Shown in pieces: positions 19,017 to 27,481 of a stretch of 64,000 nucleotides of DNA; the first letter of the stretch is position 1; every line of letters starts with the position of its first letter. A program made the translations under genes and the position numbers. This DNA is from Paracoccaceae bacterium. GTDB taxonomy: Bacteria > Pseudomonadota > Alphaproteobacteria > Rhodobacterales > Rhodobacteraceae. The DNA lies in contig PAQV01000039.1 of NCBI GenBank assembly GCA_002709405.1, positions 1-64,000 on the forward strand, read 5' to 3'. The notes beneath the pieces are model-generated. The model did no database searches and was not told the DNA's origin. It saw nothing but the letters and a program-made list of their open reading frames with translations.

Positions 19017-19499
19017 ATGCCTACGGTCACTCAGGAAGCACACAAGGACGGCGATTTCTTCGTCAATTACGAGGAAAAGGTCTTTGAAGACGTCAAGGCC
19101 GACGAGGGCGAGAAGGCCCTTGTCACCTTCCATACAGTTGCCTTCGAAGGCTCCATCGGTCTGGTCAACATTCTCAATGCAATCCGGCTCAATCGGAAGG
19201 GCTACGAGACCTCCATCCTGCTGTACGGTCCCGGCGTGACCCTGGGCATCCAGCGCGGCTTTCCGACCTTGGGCGACGAGGCCTTCCCCGGCCACCAGAA
19301 CTTTGCCGTCAATCTCAAGAAATTCATGGGCGAAGGCGGCAAGGTCTTTGCTTGCCGCTTTGCCTTGCAGGCGCTGTACGGCCATGGCGAACCGTCCCTG
19401 CTGCCCGGCATCACGCCGATCGCCCCGCAGGACGTGCTGGACTGCATCCTGATCCACAAGAAAGCGAACGCGGTGATCCTGGATACCTGGACGGTCTGA
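19017..19499 (+). CDS. MSMEG_0572/Sll0783-family nitrogen starvation response protein
   Basis: This 160-residue cytoplasmic protein ([20 protein letters not shown]...) belongs to the Sll0783 family, the marker gene of the Nit1C cluster. It has a DsrE-like alpha/beta look ([38 protein letters not shown]). In Synechocystis the family is induced by nitrogen starvation; the biochemical role is unknown. The start at 19017 is set by the AAGGAGG site; an upstream ATG at 18963 would add 18 unconserved residues. It is the first gene of the seven-gene operon and is followed by a strong hairpin. Confidence 0.92.
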   Translation: MPTVTQEAHKDGDFFVNYEEKVFEDVKADEGEKALVTFHTVAFEGSIGLVNILNAIRLNRKGYETSILLYGPGVTLGIQRGFPTLGDEAFPGHQNFAVNLKKFMGEGGKVFACRFALQALYGHGEPSLLPGITPIAPQDVLDCILIHKKANAVILDTWTV

Positions 19500-19524
19500 G
19501 ACCGCCCTGTCCCCCATCACCGCT

Positions 19525-19553
19525 GGCCGGACCGGTAGCAGCCCGGTCCGGCC
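19525..19553 (+). terminator. Intercistronic hairpin after the first Nit1C gene
   Basis: GGCCGGACCGG (19525-19535) and CCGGTCCGGCC (19543-19553) form a perfect 11-base stem with a 7-base loop. No T-run follows, so it is more likely a partial attenuator or mRNA-stabilising element than a full terminator, since the next gene continues the operon. Confidence 0.6.
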
Positions 19554-19575
19554 CTCATCTTGCCAGAGGCAGACC

Positions 19576-20550
19576 ATGAGAACAGACACGATCCGTGCCG
19601 CCGCCATCCAGATCGCGCCAGATCTGTCGGGGCGTGCGGGCACCATCGAGCGCGTGCTGAACGCCATCGCCGAGGCGGCCGACAAGGGTGCGCAGTTCAT
19701 CGTCTTTCCCGAAACCTTCGTGCCCTATTACCCCTATTTCAGCTTTGTGCTGCCCCCGGTGCAGCAGGGCGCGCCGCACATGGACCTGATGGCCGAGGCG
19801 GTCGTCGTGCCCTCGCCCGAAACCCAGGCCGTGGCCGATGCCGCCCGCAAGCGCGACGCGGTGGTGGTGCTGGGCGTGAACGAACGCGACAACGGGTCGC
19901 TTTACAACACCCAGCTGATCTTCGATGCCGATGGCACGCTGGCCCTGAAACGGCGCAAGATCACGCCGACCTATCACGAGCGCATGGTCTGGGGTCAGGG
20001 CGACGGGGCCGGGCTGAAGGTGGTCGACACCGCCGTCGGCCGCGTGGGCGCCCTCGCCTGCTGGGAACATTATAATCCGCTGGCCCGCTACGCCCTGATG
20101 ACCCAGCACGAGGAAATCCATGCGGGCCATTACCCCGGTAGCCTGGTCGGCGACATCTTCCGCGACCAGATCGAGGTGACCATGCGCCATCACGCGCTGG
20201 AATCGGGCTGTTTCGTGGTCAATTCCACCGGCTGGCTGACCGAAGAGCAGATCGCTCAGATCCACCCCGACCCGGCACTGCAGAAGGCCATGCGCAGCGG
20301 CTGCATGACCTGCATCATCAGCCCCGAGGGCCGTCACCTGGCCGATCCGATCACGTCGGGTGAGGGCATCCTGATCGCCGATCTGGACATGCGCCTGATC
20401 GCCAAGCGCAAGCGCATGATGGACAGCGTCGGCCATTATGCCCGGCCCGAGATGCTGTCTCTGCTGCACGACACGCGCCCCGCCGTGACTCGCCATACCG
20501 AGGCCCCGCAACCCCAGGAGGATACGCAGGATGTTGGACCAGAGCTTTGA
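19576..20550 (+). CDS. nit1: Nit1C cluster nitrilase (Sll0784-like)
   Basis: The 324-residue nitrilase-superfamily enzyme hydrolyses a C-N triple bond. The catalytic triad is visible as E46 ([11 protein letters not shown]), K128 ([19 protein letters not shown]) and C162 ([12 protein letters not shown]). The last motif and the HAGHYPG segment are typical of the true nitrilase branch. It is the second gene of the Nit1C cluster, which in other bacteria is needed for growth on cyanide as nitrogen source; the physiological substrate here is inferred. Its end overlaps the radical SAM gene by 20 bases. Confidence 0.93.
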   Translation: MRTDTIRAAAIQIAPDLSGRAGTIERVLNAIAEAADKGAQFIVFPETFVPYYPYFSFVLPPVQQGAPHMDLMAEAVVVPSPETQAVADAARKRDAVVVLGVNERDNGSLYNTQLIFDADGTLALKRRKITPTYHERMVWGQGDGAGLKVVDTAVGRVGALACWEHYNPLARYALMTQHEEIHAGHYPGSLVGDIFRDQIEVTMRHHALESGCFVVNSTGWLTEEQIAQIHPDPALQKAMRSGCMTCIISPEGRHLADPITSGEGILIADLDMRLIAKRKRMMDSVGHYARPEMLSLLHDTRPAVTRHTEAPQPQEDTQDVGPEL

Positions 20551-21649
20551 CCAGGCCCGGCTGATCAACGAATTGCAAACCCACGGCATGCGCCTTGTCG
20601 ACCCGCGCGCGGGCCAGGAAAGCCGGCGCGGCGGCGCGGGCCCGTCCGATCACAAGGCCATCACCATCGGCGACCGCACGGTGATGATCCCGGTCCATAC
20701 CGCGCCCAGCTTCGACAGCCCCTACCTGGTCGAGGCCCCTGACGACACCGGGGCTGCCCGGGTGATGCGGGACGGGACCGAAGTGGCCGAGGTGCGCTTT
20801 CCGACCAAGGCGAAATTCTACCAGCTGAAGACGGCCGACGGCATTCCCTACAGCCACATCGCCGCGCTGCATTCGCGGGATGTGCTGGCGACGACCGTCC
20901 TGCAGACCTGCATCCGCTACGAAAGCCGCAAGAAGACCTGCCAGTTCTGCTCGATCGGCCAAAGCCTGGCCGCCGGGCGCACCATCGCGCACAAGACGCC
21001 TGCCCAACTGGCCGAGGTCGCGAAGGCCGCCGTGGAACTGGACGGGGTGACCCACATGGTGCTGACCACCGGCACGCCTGCCGGCAAGGACCGGGGCGCG
21101 AAGGTTTTGTGCGACAGCGCCGAGGCCATCAAGGCCGCCGTCGATCTGCCCCTTCAGGGCCAGTGCGAACCGCCCGAGGACGACGCCTGGCACCAGCGCA
21201 TGTACGACGCCGGGATCGACACGCTGGGCATGCACCTGGAAGCGGTCACGCCAGAGGTGCGCCAGCGGATCATGCCGGGCAAGGCCTCGGTCCCGCTGGA
21301 GAAATATTTCTCCAGTTTTGAGGCGGCGGTGAAGGTGTTCGGGCGCGGACAGGTGTCGACCTACATCCTTGCCGGGCTTGGCGACACGACCGAGGCGATC
21401 CTCGAGATGGGCGAAAAGCTGTGCGCCATGGGGGTTTACCCCTTCGTCGTGCCCTTCGTGCCGATCTCTGGCACGCCCTTGGAAAGCCATCCCGCACCCT
21501 CGACAGAGTTCATGCGGTCGATCCTTGAACCCCTGGGCCAGATGATCGCCCGCGCGGGTATCCTGTCGTCGGACATGAAGGCGGGCTGCGGCAAGTGCGG
21601 GGCGTGCTCGGCCCTGTCGACCTACGAAAAGCTGAAGGTGCCCGCATGA
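20531..21649 (+). CDS. MSMEG_0568-family radical SAM protein
   Basis: The 372-residue protein is the radical SAM member of Nit1C. Its iron-sulfur motif is unusual: C127, C137 and C140 ([14 protein letters not shown]) give a CX9CX2C spacing instead of CX3CX2C. A C-terminal CGKCGAC cluster may hold a second centre. The middle contains VLTTGTP and [13 protein letters not shown], which fit the barrel and SAM contacts. The start lies inside the end of the nitrilase gene, and the stop overlaps the next gene, so expression is coupled. The reaction is unknown; the family is fixed in this cluster. Confidence 0.9.
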   Translation: MLDQSFDQARLINELQTHGMRLVDPRAGQESRRGGAGPSDHKAITIGDRTVMIPVHTAPSFDSPYLVEAPDDTGAARVMRDGTEVAEVRFPTKAKFYQLKTADGIPYSHIAALHSRDVLATTVLQTCIRYESRKKTCQFCSIGQSLAAGRTIAHKTPAQLAEVAKAAVELDGVTHMVLTTGTPAGKDRGAKVLCDSAEAIKAAVDLPLQGQCEPPEDDAWHQRMYDAGIDTLGMHLEAVTPEVRQRIMPGKASVPLEKYFSSFEAAVKVFGRGQVSTYILAGLGDTTEAILEMGEKLCAMGVYPFVVPFVPISGTPLESHPAPSTEFMRSILEPLGQMIARAGILSSDMKAGCGKCGACSALSTYEKLKVPA

Positions 21650-22209
21650 TCGAGCTTGAGCCCCGCCAGTTTCACTGCCCCGGCTACTACATCCGGGCGG
21701 CCTCGAAGCGGTTCGAGGCCGAGGGCGCCTCGCGCCTGCGCCACCGGGTGTTCGTGACCGAACAGGGGATCTTCGACACCCACGACCGCGACGACATCGA
21801 CCTGATCGCCACCCACCTGGTGGCCCTGTCGACCTATGCCCACGAGGCCGACCAGGTGGTGGGCACGGTGCGCATCCATGAAGAGGCGCCGGGCCTGTGG
21901 TGGGGCTCGCGGCTGGCCGTGGCCAGCGATTTCCGGGCGGTGTCCCGGCTGGGAACGGAACTGATCCGCCTGGCCGTGCGCACCGCCAATGCGCGGGGCT
22001 GCACCCGGTTCCTGGCCCACGTGCAGATGCAGAACGTGGCCCTGTTCGAGCGCCTGCACTGGCAGTCGCTGGAAGAGGTCACCTTTCACGGCGCGCCCCA
22101 CATGAAGATGCAGGCCGACCTGGCCGCCTATCCGCCCTGCGACGATCCGGTCGCGGGCTGGTATCACCGGGCAGCCGCATGCGCACCGCAAGGCGGGGCC
22201 CGGGTATGA
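21646..22209 (+). CDS. MSMEG_0567/Sll0786-family N-acetyltransferase
   Basis: This 187-residue GNAT-type protein contains RHRVFVTEQGIF, VGTVRIHEE and RLGTELIRLAVRTANARG, the last being the acetyl-CoA loop region. The fixed place after the radical SAM gene identifies the Nit1C family member. The ATG at 21646 overlaps the preceding stop (ATGA). The acceptor molecule is unknown; presumably it is the intermediate made by the nitrilase and radical SAM steps. Confidence 0.9.
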   Translation: MIELEPRQFHCPGYYIRAASKRFEAEGASRLRHRVFVTEQGIFDTHDRDDIDLIATHLVALSTYAHEADQVVGTVRIHEEAPGLWWGSRLAVASDFRAVSRLGTELIRLAVRTANARGCTRFLAHVQMQNVALFERLHWQSLEEVTFHGAPHMKMQADLAAYPPCDDPVAGWYHRAAACAPQGGARV

Positions 22210-23171
22210 CACCGCCGGTCGCCGAGCTGGCGGACCGCCTGGCCGCCCATCCCTCGATCCGGTCGAAGCTGGGCATCGCCCGGTCCACCCGGGCGCTGGG
22301 GCTGACGGCGGATCACGCGGGCCGGCCCGGCGACGATGCGGCGGCGCTGCCCTGCGAGGGGGGCTATGACCTGCTGGCGGGCGAAGGCTTCATCCCGGCT
22401 TTTGTCGAGGCCGACCCCTGGTTTGCCGGCTGGTGCGCGGTCATGGTCAACCTCAGCGACATCGCGGCCATGGGCGGCCGGTCGACGGCCATCGTCAACC
22501 AGGTCTGGGCCCCGGATGCGGAAAAAGCCGCGCCCCTTCTGGCCGGTCTGCGCGATGCGGCCGCGGCCTATGACGTGCCCCTGGTCGGGGGCCACACCAA
22601 CCTGGCGGCCCCCTCGCTGGGCCTGGCCGCGTCGGTCATGGGCAAGGCAACCCGCCTGATCACCAGCTTCGATGCCGCCCCCGACGACCTGCTGATCGCG
22701 GCCATCGACCACCGGGGCCGCTACCACAACTTCGACAATTTCTGCGCCGCGCTCGACGCCCCGCCCGCCCGCCTGCGCAAGGACCTGGACCTGCTGGCCG
22801 ACCTGGCCGACGACGACCTGGCCCGCGCGGGCAAGGACATCAGCCAGGGCGGCATCGTCGGCACGGCCCTGATGCTGGCCGAATGTTCCAGCGTGGGCAT
22901 GGACATCGACCTGTCCGCCCTGCGCCCACCCCCGGGGATCGCGCTTGAACGCTGGCTGCGCACCTTCCCCAGCTTCGGCTTCCTGCTGTCGGTGCCCCGC
23001 CCCCAGGCCAACCCGGTCTGCGCCCGCTTCAGCGCCCGGGGCATCGACGCGCAGGTCATCGGCCGCGTCGCGCACGGCAGCCGCATCACCCTGACCGACG
23101 GCCCCGACAGCGCCCTGTTCTGGGACCATGCCGACACCCCTTACCTCGACCTTGGAACGCACAATGCCTGA
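22206..23171 (+). CDS. Sll0787-family AIR-synthase-like protein
   Basis: The 321-residue protein belongs to the PurM/AIR synthase-like fold, which binds ATP and often makes phosphorylated intermediates. Visible motifs are PGDDAAALP, VNLSDIAAMGGRS, LVGGHTNL and KDISQGGIVGTALM. It is the fifth Nit1C gene and overlaps its neighbours by four and eight bases. It should phosphorylate or activate an intermediate of the Nit1C route, but the substrate is not known. Confidence 0.9.
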   Translation: MTPPVAELADRLAAHPSIRSKLGIARSTRALGLTADHAGRPGDDAAALPCEGGYDLLAGEGFIPAFVEADPWFAGWCAVMVNLSDIAAMGGRSTAIVNQVWAPDAEKAAPLLAGLRDAAAAYDVPLVGGHTNLAAPSLGLAASVMGKATRLITSFDAAPDDLLIAAIDHRGRYHNFDNFCAALDAPPARLRKDLDLLADLADDDLARAGKDISQGGIVGTALMLAECSSVGMDIDLSALRPPPGIALERWLRTFPSFGFLLSVPRPQANPVCARFSARGIDAQVIGRVAHGSRITLTDGPDSALFWDHADTPYLDLGTHNA

Positions 23172-23445
23172 AACCTTCTGGACCGTCCGCTGGCCCGATG
23201 GGGCCGAGGAACGGCTGTATTCGCCCTCGTCCATCGTGGCCGAGATCTTTGAACCGGGCCAAAGCTATCCCGTCCCCGATTTCCTGTCCCGCGCCCGCGA
23301 CGCCCTGCAACAGGCCTCGGACCGGGTCGAGCGCAAGTACGGCTTTGCCTGCAGTTCCGCCATGGACCAGCTTGGCCGGATCGAGGCGCGGGTCGCGACT
23401 CTGGACCAGGCCGGACAGGTGGATTGCCTGGACATATCGCAATGA
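23164..23445 (+). CDS. MSMEG_0570-family nitrogen starvation response protein
   Basis: A 93-residue protein beginning MPETFWTVRWPDG, with SPSSIVAEIFEPGQSYPV following. This short family is found in Nit1C clusters, and the order of genes confirms it. There is no signal peptide and no catalytic motif I can identify; its role is unknown. The start overlaps the end of the AIR-synthase-like gene by eight bases. Confidence 0.88.
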   Translation: MPETFWTVRWPDGAEERLYSPSSIVAEIFEPGQSYPVPDFLSRARDALQQASDRVERKYGFACSSAMDQLGRIEARVATLDQAGQVDCLDISQ

Positions 23446-23456
23446 GGACCTCTTCG

Positions 23457-24734
23457 ATGAAAGACACCGCAACGCCGCATATCCCCGTGGTCATCGTCGG
23501 CGGCGGCCAGGCCGGGATGTCCACTGCCTGGTGCCTGCAACAACAGGGCATTGACTGCATCATCTTTGAACGGCACGCAAAATTCCATTCCTGGCGGGTC
23601 AACCGCTGGGACAGCTTCTGCCTGGTGACGCCCAACTGGCAATGCCGCCTGCCGGACTTCCACTATGACCGCGACTATGGCGGGACCGATCCCGACGGCT
23701 TCATGCTGAAGGACGAGATCACCGACTACCTGGATGCCTTCGCCGCCAAGGTGCAGCCTGACATCCGCGAAGGGGTCGAGGTCACGCGCGTCACGCCCGA
23801 AGATGGCGGCTTTGCCGTCCAGACCTCGATCGGGCGCTGGACCTGCGACCAGGTGGTCATTGCCACCGGCGGGTACGACACGCCCATCGAGCCGGGATAT
23901 GCCAAGGATCTCGACCCGTCGATCTTCCAGATGCACTCGGTTGATTATCGCAACGTGGACCAGTTTCCCGAGGGCGGCGTGCTGATCGTGGGCACCGGGC
24001 AATCGGGCGTGCAGCTGATGGAGGATTTCACCCGCGCAGGCCGCGACGTGCACCTGGCCGTGGGCCCTGCCCCGCGCAGCCCGCGCAAGTACCGGGGCCG
24101 CGATGCGACCGACTGGCTGCACGATGCGGGCCATTATGCCATCACCATCGACACCCATCCCGACCCGGTGAAGGCCCTGACCCAGACCAACCACTACATG
24201 TCCGGTCGCGATGGCGGCAAGGAGATCGACCTGCGCCGGTTCCATGTCGACCACGGGGTCGAACTCTATGGCTCGTTGGCGGGTATGGCGGGCACGCGGG
24301 TCGACTTCCTGCCCGACCTGACCAAGAACCTGGACGATGCCGACCGGTCCTACGTGGGCATCCGCACCCAGATCGACGCCCATATCGCCCGCCAGGGGAT
24401 CGACGCTCCCGAGGAACCGCCCTTCAAAAAGGTCTGGACGCCCGAGGCCGAGCGGACCTCGCTGGACCTGGCCGAGGCGGGGATCGGGTCCGTGCTTTGG
24501 GCCATCGGGTTCCGGCCGGATTATTCCTGGATCGAGGCCGACGTGTTCGACGACCGGGGCAAGCCCGTGCACCATCGGGGCGAAACCCCTTTTAGGGGGC
24601 TGCATTTCATCGGGCTGGGCTGGCTGAACACCTGGGGGTCGGGCCGGTTCCTGGGGATCGAGGAAGACAGCCGCCACCTGGCCGGGCGCATTGCCGCCCA
24701 GCTGGCCGGGCGGCGTGAACTGGTGGGGGGCTAA
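23457..24734 (+). CDS. MSMEG_0569-family flavin-dependent oxidoreductase
   Basis: The 425-residue flavoprotein has an N-terminal FAD fold (VVIVGGGQAGMSTAWCLQQQ, about residues 11-30) and a second dinucleotide motif GGVLIVGTGQSGVQLMED for NAD(P)H. The ATG-containing motif VVIATGGYDTP and the C-terminal GLHFIGLGWLNTWGSGRF follow. This layout is shared with flavin monooxygenases of the YUCCA/FMO kind. It ends the Nit1C operon and converges with a DUF983 gene. In cyanotrophic bacteria this gene is part of the conserved set; its substrate is unproved. Confidence 0.9.
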   Translation: MKDTATPHIPVVIVGGGQAGMSTAWCLQQQGIDCIIFERHAKFHSWRVNRWDSFCLVTPNWQCRLPDFHYDRDYGGTDPDGFMLKDEITDYLDAFAAKVQPDIREGVEVTRVTPEDGGFAVQTSIGRWTCDQVVIATGGYDTPIEPGYAKDLDPSIFQMHSVDYRNVDQFPEGGVLIVGTGQSGVQLMEDFTRAGRDVHLAVGPAPRSPRKYRGRDATDWLHDAGHYAITIDTHPDPVKALTQTNHYMSGRDGGKEIDLRRFHVDHGVELYGSLAGMAGTRVDFLPDLTKNLDDADRSYVGIRTQIDAHIARQGIDAPEEPPFKKVWTPEAERTSLDLAEAGIGSVLWAIGFRPDYSWIEADVFDDRGKPVHHRGETPFRGLHFIGLGWLNTWGSGRFLGIEEDSRHLAGRIAAQLAGRRELVGG

Positions 24735-24748
24735 GCGCCCCCTGCCGG

Positions 24749-25135
24749 TCAGCCCGCCGGGACCGGGGGCGCGCCGAACCCGTGCATGCCCTTGGCCCAT
24801 TGAAAGGCGATGATCGCGCCCTTCACGACCGGTAACAGGGCCAGGCACAGCACGATCACGATGGGGCACAGGATCGCCACCATCAGCATCGGGTTGTCAC
24901 CGACCCACATGTAAAGCGGGTGCAGGGCGACGCCCACCAGGTGCCCGACCAGCAGCACCACGATATAGGCCGGCCCGTCGTCGGCCCGCTGGTGCGTGAA
25001 ATCCAGCCCGCAGGCCGAGCAGGACGGCGCGACCTTGAGGTATCGCGTGTAAAGCCGCCCCTCGCCGCATTGGGGGCACCGGCACATGGCACCGCGCTTC
25101 AGCGCCGGTTTCATCTCGCGTTCTGGCTGGGTCAC
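24749..25135 (-). CDS. DUF983 membrane protein
   Basis: This 128-residue protein has an N-terminal zinc-ribbon-like segment (CRCPQCGEGRL and CSACGLDF) followed by two hydrophobic helices (YIVVLLVGHLVGVALHPLYM and MVAILCPIVIVLCLALLPVV). The layout is that of DUF983, a family common in alphaproteobacteria and sometimes linked to cytochrome oxidase loci. It stands alone and converges with the Nit1C operon. Function unknown. Confidence 0.85.
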   Translation of the reverse strand: MTQPEREMKPALKRGAMCRCPQCGEGRLYTRYLKVAPSCSACGLDFTHQRADDGPAYIVVLLVGHLVGVALHPLYMWVGDNPMLMVAILCPIVIVLCLALLPVVKGAIIAFQWAKGMHGFGAPPVPAG

Positions 25136-25221
25136 TTGGCCTGCTCCGCTGGTTGAGTGTCAGGCGGGCTTATTGATCGGAATATTGATTGCAGTCAATG
25201 TTCGCGCTTTGCGTCACATTG

Positions 25222-25824
25222 TCATGCGCCCGTCTTCATGTCCCCATCACCGGTTGGACGTTTCAACCCGTCCACGAAGATGTCCAGCAGATGCAGGACC
25301 TGCCCGCGCCACTCTGGCCCCGGTTGCAGCGTGTAGCACAGCGCGTACATGGCCTGCATTAGGTCGTCGGCGGACACGCCTTCGCGGATCTGGCCGGCTT
25401 CGGCCGCCTGGCGCAAGAGCTGATCCACAGCCGTGGTTACCCGAAGCCTCATGTCGGCATAGGTCTGCTTGGAATCCTCGCTCAGCCCGATCGACAGGGC
25501 GCCCAGCATCCCCCGCTTGGTTTCGACCAGCGCCACGTTGTCGTGCAGCCAGGCCCGGATCGCCGCGATCGCATCATTGGTGCCCGCCAGGCCCTCGGCC
25601 TGTTCGGCCAGCTGCTCCATCTCGCGGCTGAACACCGCGTGAAACAGGGATTCGCGATTCGGGAAATGTCGGTAGAGCGTCCCGACCCCCACGCCCGCCT
25701 GCCGCGCCACCGCCTCCAGGCTGGCGTTCGGCCCGCCCTGGCCAAGCACCTCTTTCGCCGCCGCAATCAGCTTTTCGCGGTTCTTTGCAGCGTCGGCGCG
25801 CGGTTTGCGTTTGCGCGGTTCCAC
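25222..25824 (-). CDS. TetR-family repressor of the molybdenum hydroxylase operon
   Basis: The 200-residue protein has a TetR helix-turn-helix (LEAVARQAGVGVGTLYRHFPNRESLF, recognition helix near GVGTLYRHF) and an all-helical ligand domain. I chose GTG 25824 because GGGAAGGG lies just upstream and the longer ATG form would cover the operator. It is divergent from the three-gene hydroxylase operon across a perfect inverted repeat, so self- and operon repression by a hydroxylase substrate is likely. Confidence 0.85.
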   Translation of the reverse strand: MEPRKRKPRADAAKNREKLIAAAKEVLGQGGPNASLEAVARQAGVGVGTLYRHFPNRESLFHAVFSREMEQLAEQAEGLAGTNDAIAAIRAWLHDNVALVETKRGMLGALSIGLSEDSKQTYADMRLRVTTAVDQLLRQAAEAGQIREGVSADDLMQAMYALCYTLQPGPEWRGQVLHLLDIFVDGLKRPTGDGDMKTGA

Positions 25825-25850
25825 CCGAACTTTTCCCTTCCCCTTGAAAA

Positions 25851-25867
25851 ACGGAGGCAGCCTCCGT
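25851..25867. promoter_or_regulatory. TetR operator
   Basis: ACGGAGGC-A-GCCTCCGT is a perfect 8-base inverted repeat around one central base. It lies between the tetR start (25824) and the hydroxylase operon (25977). Size and position are typical of a TetR dimer operator. Confidence 0.75.
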
Positions 25868-25976
25868 ATAACTATCACAAGACGGCGCGACACCGAACCG
25901 TCTTCCCAGCTTACGATCTTGTCCGACCGGGCGCAAAAGCCCGGCACCCAGCACCTACATCTGCAAGGAGGGACGC

Positions 25977-26474
25977 ATGTCTTTCTCCCTTACCCTGACC
26001 CTGAACGGGGCGCAGCGCGACATCGTGCTCGATGATCCGCGCGTGACCCTTCTTGACCTCTTGCGCGACCGCATCGGGCTGCCCGGCACCAAGAAAGGCT
26101 GCGACCGGGGCCAATGCGGGGCCTGCACGGTCCTTCTGAACGGCAAGCGCGTGAATGCCTGCCTGGCCCTGGCCGTCACCCTGGACGGGGCCGAGATCAC
26201 CACCATCGAGGGCCTGGCCGACGGCGACACGCTGCACCCGGTTCAGGACGCCTTCATCGAGGCCGACGGCTTTCAGTGCGGCTATTGCACCCCCGGCCAG
26301 ATCATGAGCGCCGTCGGCCTGATCGCCGAAGGCCGGGCCGGAGACGACCCCGAGCGCATCCGCGAGGGCATGAGCGGCAACATCTGCCGTTGCGCGGCCT
26401 ACCACGGCATCACCAAGGCCGTGCAAGAGGCCACCCGGCGCATGGACGCCGCCACCAAGGGGGACGCCGCATGA
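25977..26474 (+). CDS. Molybdenum hydroxylase iron-sulfur subunit (CoxS/YagT type)
   Basis: The 165-residue protein carries two [2Fe-2S] clusters. The plant-ferredoxin-type cluster uses C42, C47, C50 and C62 (CDRGQCGACTVLLNG); the helical one uses C100, C103, C136 and C138 (CGYCTPGQ ... GNICRCAAY). It passes electrons from the molybdenum subunit to FAD. It has no Tat signal, unlike PaoA, so the enzyme is probably cytoplasmic. A GGAGGG site precedes the ATG. It is the first gene of a three-subunit operon with 4-8 base overlaps. Confidence 0.93.
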   Translation: MSFSLTLTLNGAQRDIVLDDPRVTLLDLLRDRIGLPGTKKGCDRGQCGACTVLLNGKRVNACLALAVTLDGAEITTIEGLADGDTLHPVQDAFIEADGFQCGYCTPGQIMSAVGLIAEGRAGDDPERIREGMSGNICRCAAYHGITKAVQEATRRMDAATKGDAA

Positions 26475-27481
26475 TCCCCTTTGCCTTCCTGCAACCCACG
26501 TCGGTCGACGACGCGCTGGCCGCCTGGACACCGGGCGCCGCCTGGCTGGGCGGGGGCACCAACCTGGTCGACCTGATGAAGACCGGCGGGGGGCAGCCTT
26601 CGCTCTTGATCGACCTATCGCGCTTGCCGGGGCTGAGGGACATCGAGATGTCCGACGATGGCGGCGCGCGTGTCGGGGCCCTGGTGAGCAACGCGGACCT
26701 GGCCGATCACCCCGCCTTTGCCGCCCGCTTCCCGATGGTGGCCGAAGCGCTGCTGGCCGGGGCCTCGGGGCAGATCCGCAATGCCGCGACCGTGGCAGGG
26801 AATATCCTGCAATATCCGCGGGATGCCTTCTTCAAGCACCTGGGCGAAGACCCGCTGGACGGGGACACGACCAGCCTGTCGATCCTGGGGGCAAACGGGC
26901 CGGTGGCCGTGCATCCATCGGATTTCTGCGTGCCCCTGGCCGCGCTGGACGCGGTGGTCGAGGTCCAGGGGCCGAACGGTCCCCGCGACATCGCCCTGGC
27001 CGATCTGCTGGCCCCCACGGCCGACACCCGCACCGCCCTGGCCCCGGGAGAGCTGGTCCTGGCCCTGCGCCTGCCCGCTGAGGGGGCCACTTTCGCCGGT
27101 CATGCCCGCTATCTGAAGGTGCGCGACCGGACGTCCTTTGCCTTTGCCCTGACATCGGCCGCCGCCGCCCTGCGGTTCGACGGTCCGCGCATCGCCGAGG
27201 CCCGGCTGGCCCTGGGCGCGGTCGCCCCAACCCCCTGGCGCGTGGCCGAGGCCGAGGCCCTGATGGCCGGCCAGGCGCCCGACGCCGATCTCTTTGAACG
27301 CGCGGCCCAGACCGCCCTGTCCGGAGCGGTGGCCATTGGCGACACCGGCTGGAAGATCGAGCTCGCCCGCCGCACCGCCATCCGCGCCCTGACCCTGGCC
27401 GCGGCCCATACGCCGGCCCGGCTGCCGGCCCTGCCCGGCTCGCCATTTGCCGCCCAAGCCAAGGATCATGCCCATGCCTGA
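26471..27481 (+). CDS. Molybdenum hydroxylase FAD subunit (CoxM/YagS type)
   Basis: The 336-residue FAD subunit of a xanthine-dehydrogenase-family enzyme has GGGTNLVDLMK for FAD near residues 32-42 and QIRNAATVAGNILQ near residue 105. In YagS/PaoB-like subunits the next stretch normally has cysteines for an extra [4Fe-4S] cluster; here it reads YPRDAFFKHLGEDPLDG with no cysteine, so that cluster is missing. ATG 26471 overlaps the iron-sulfur gene (ATGA). Electron acceptor unknown. Confidence 0.9.
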   Translation: MIPFAFLQPTSVDDALAAWTPGAAWLGGGTNLVDLMKTGGGQPSLLIDLSRLPGLRDIEMSDDGGARVGALVSNADLADHPAFAARFPMVAEALLAGASGQIRNAATVAGNILQYPRDAFFKHLGEDPLDGDTTSLSILGANGPVAVHPSDFCVPLAALDAVVEVQGPNGPRDIALADLLAPTADTRTALAPGELVLALRLPAEGATFAGHARYLKVRDRTSFAFALTSAAAALRFDGPRIAEARLALGAVAPTPWRVAEAEALMAGQAPDADLFERAAQTALSGAVAIGDTGWKIELARRTAIRALTLAAAHTPARLPALPGSPFAAQAKDHAHA

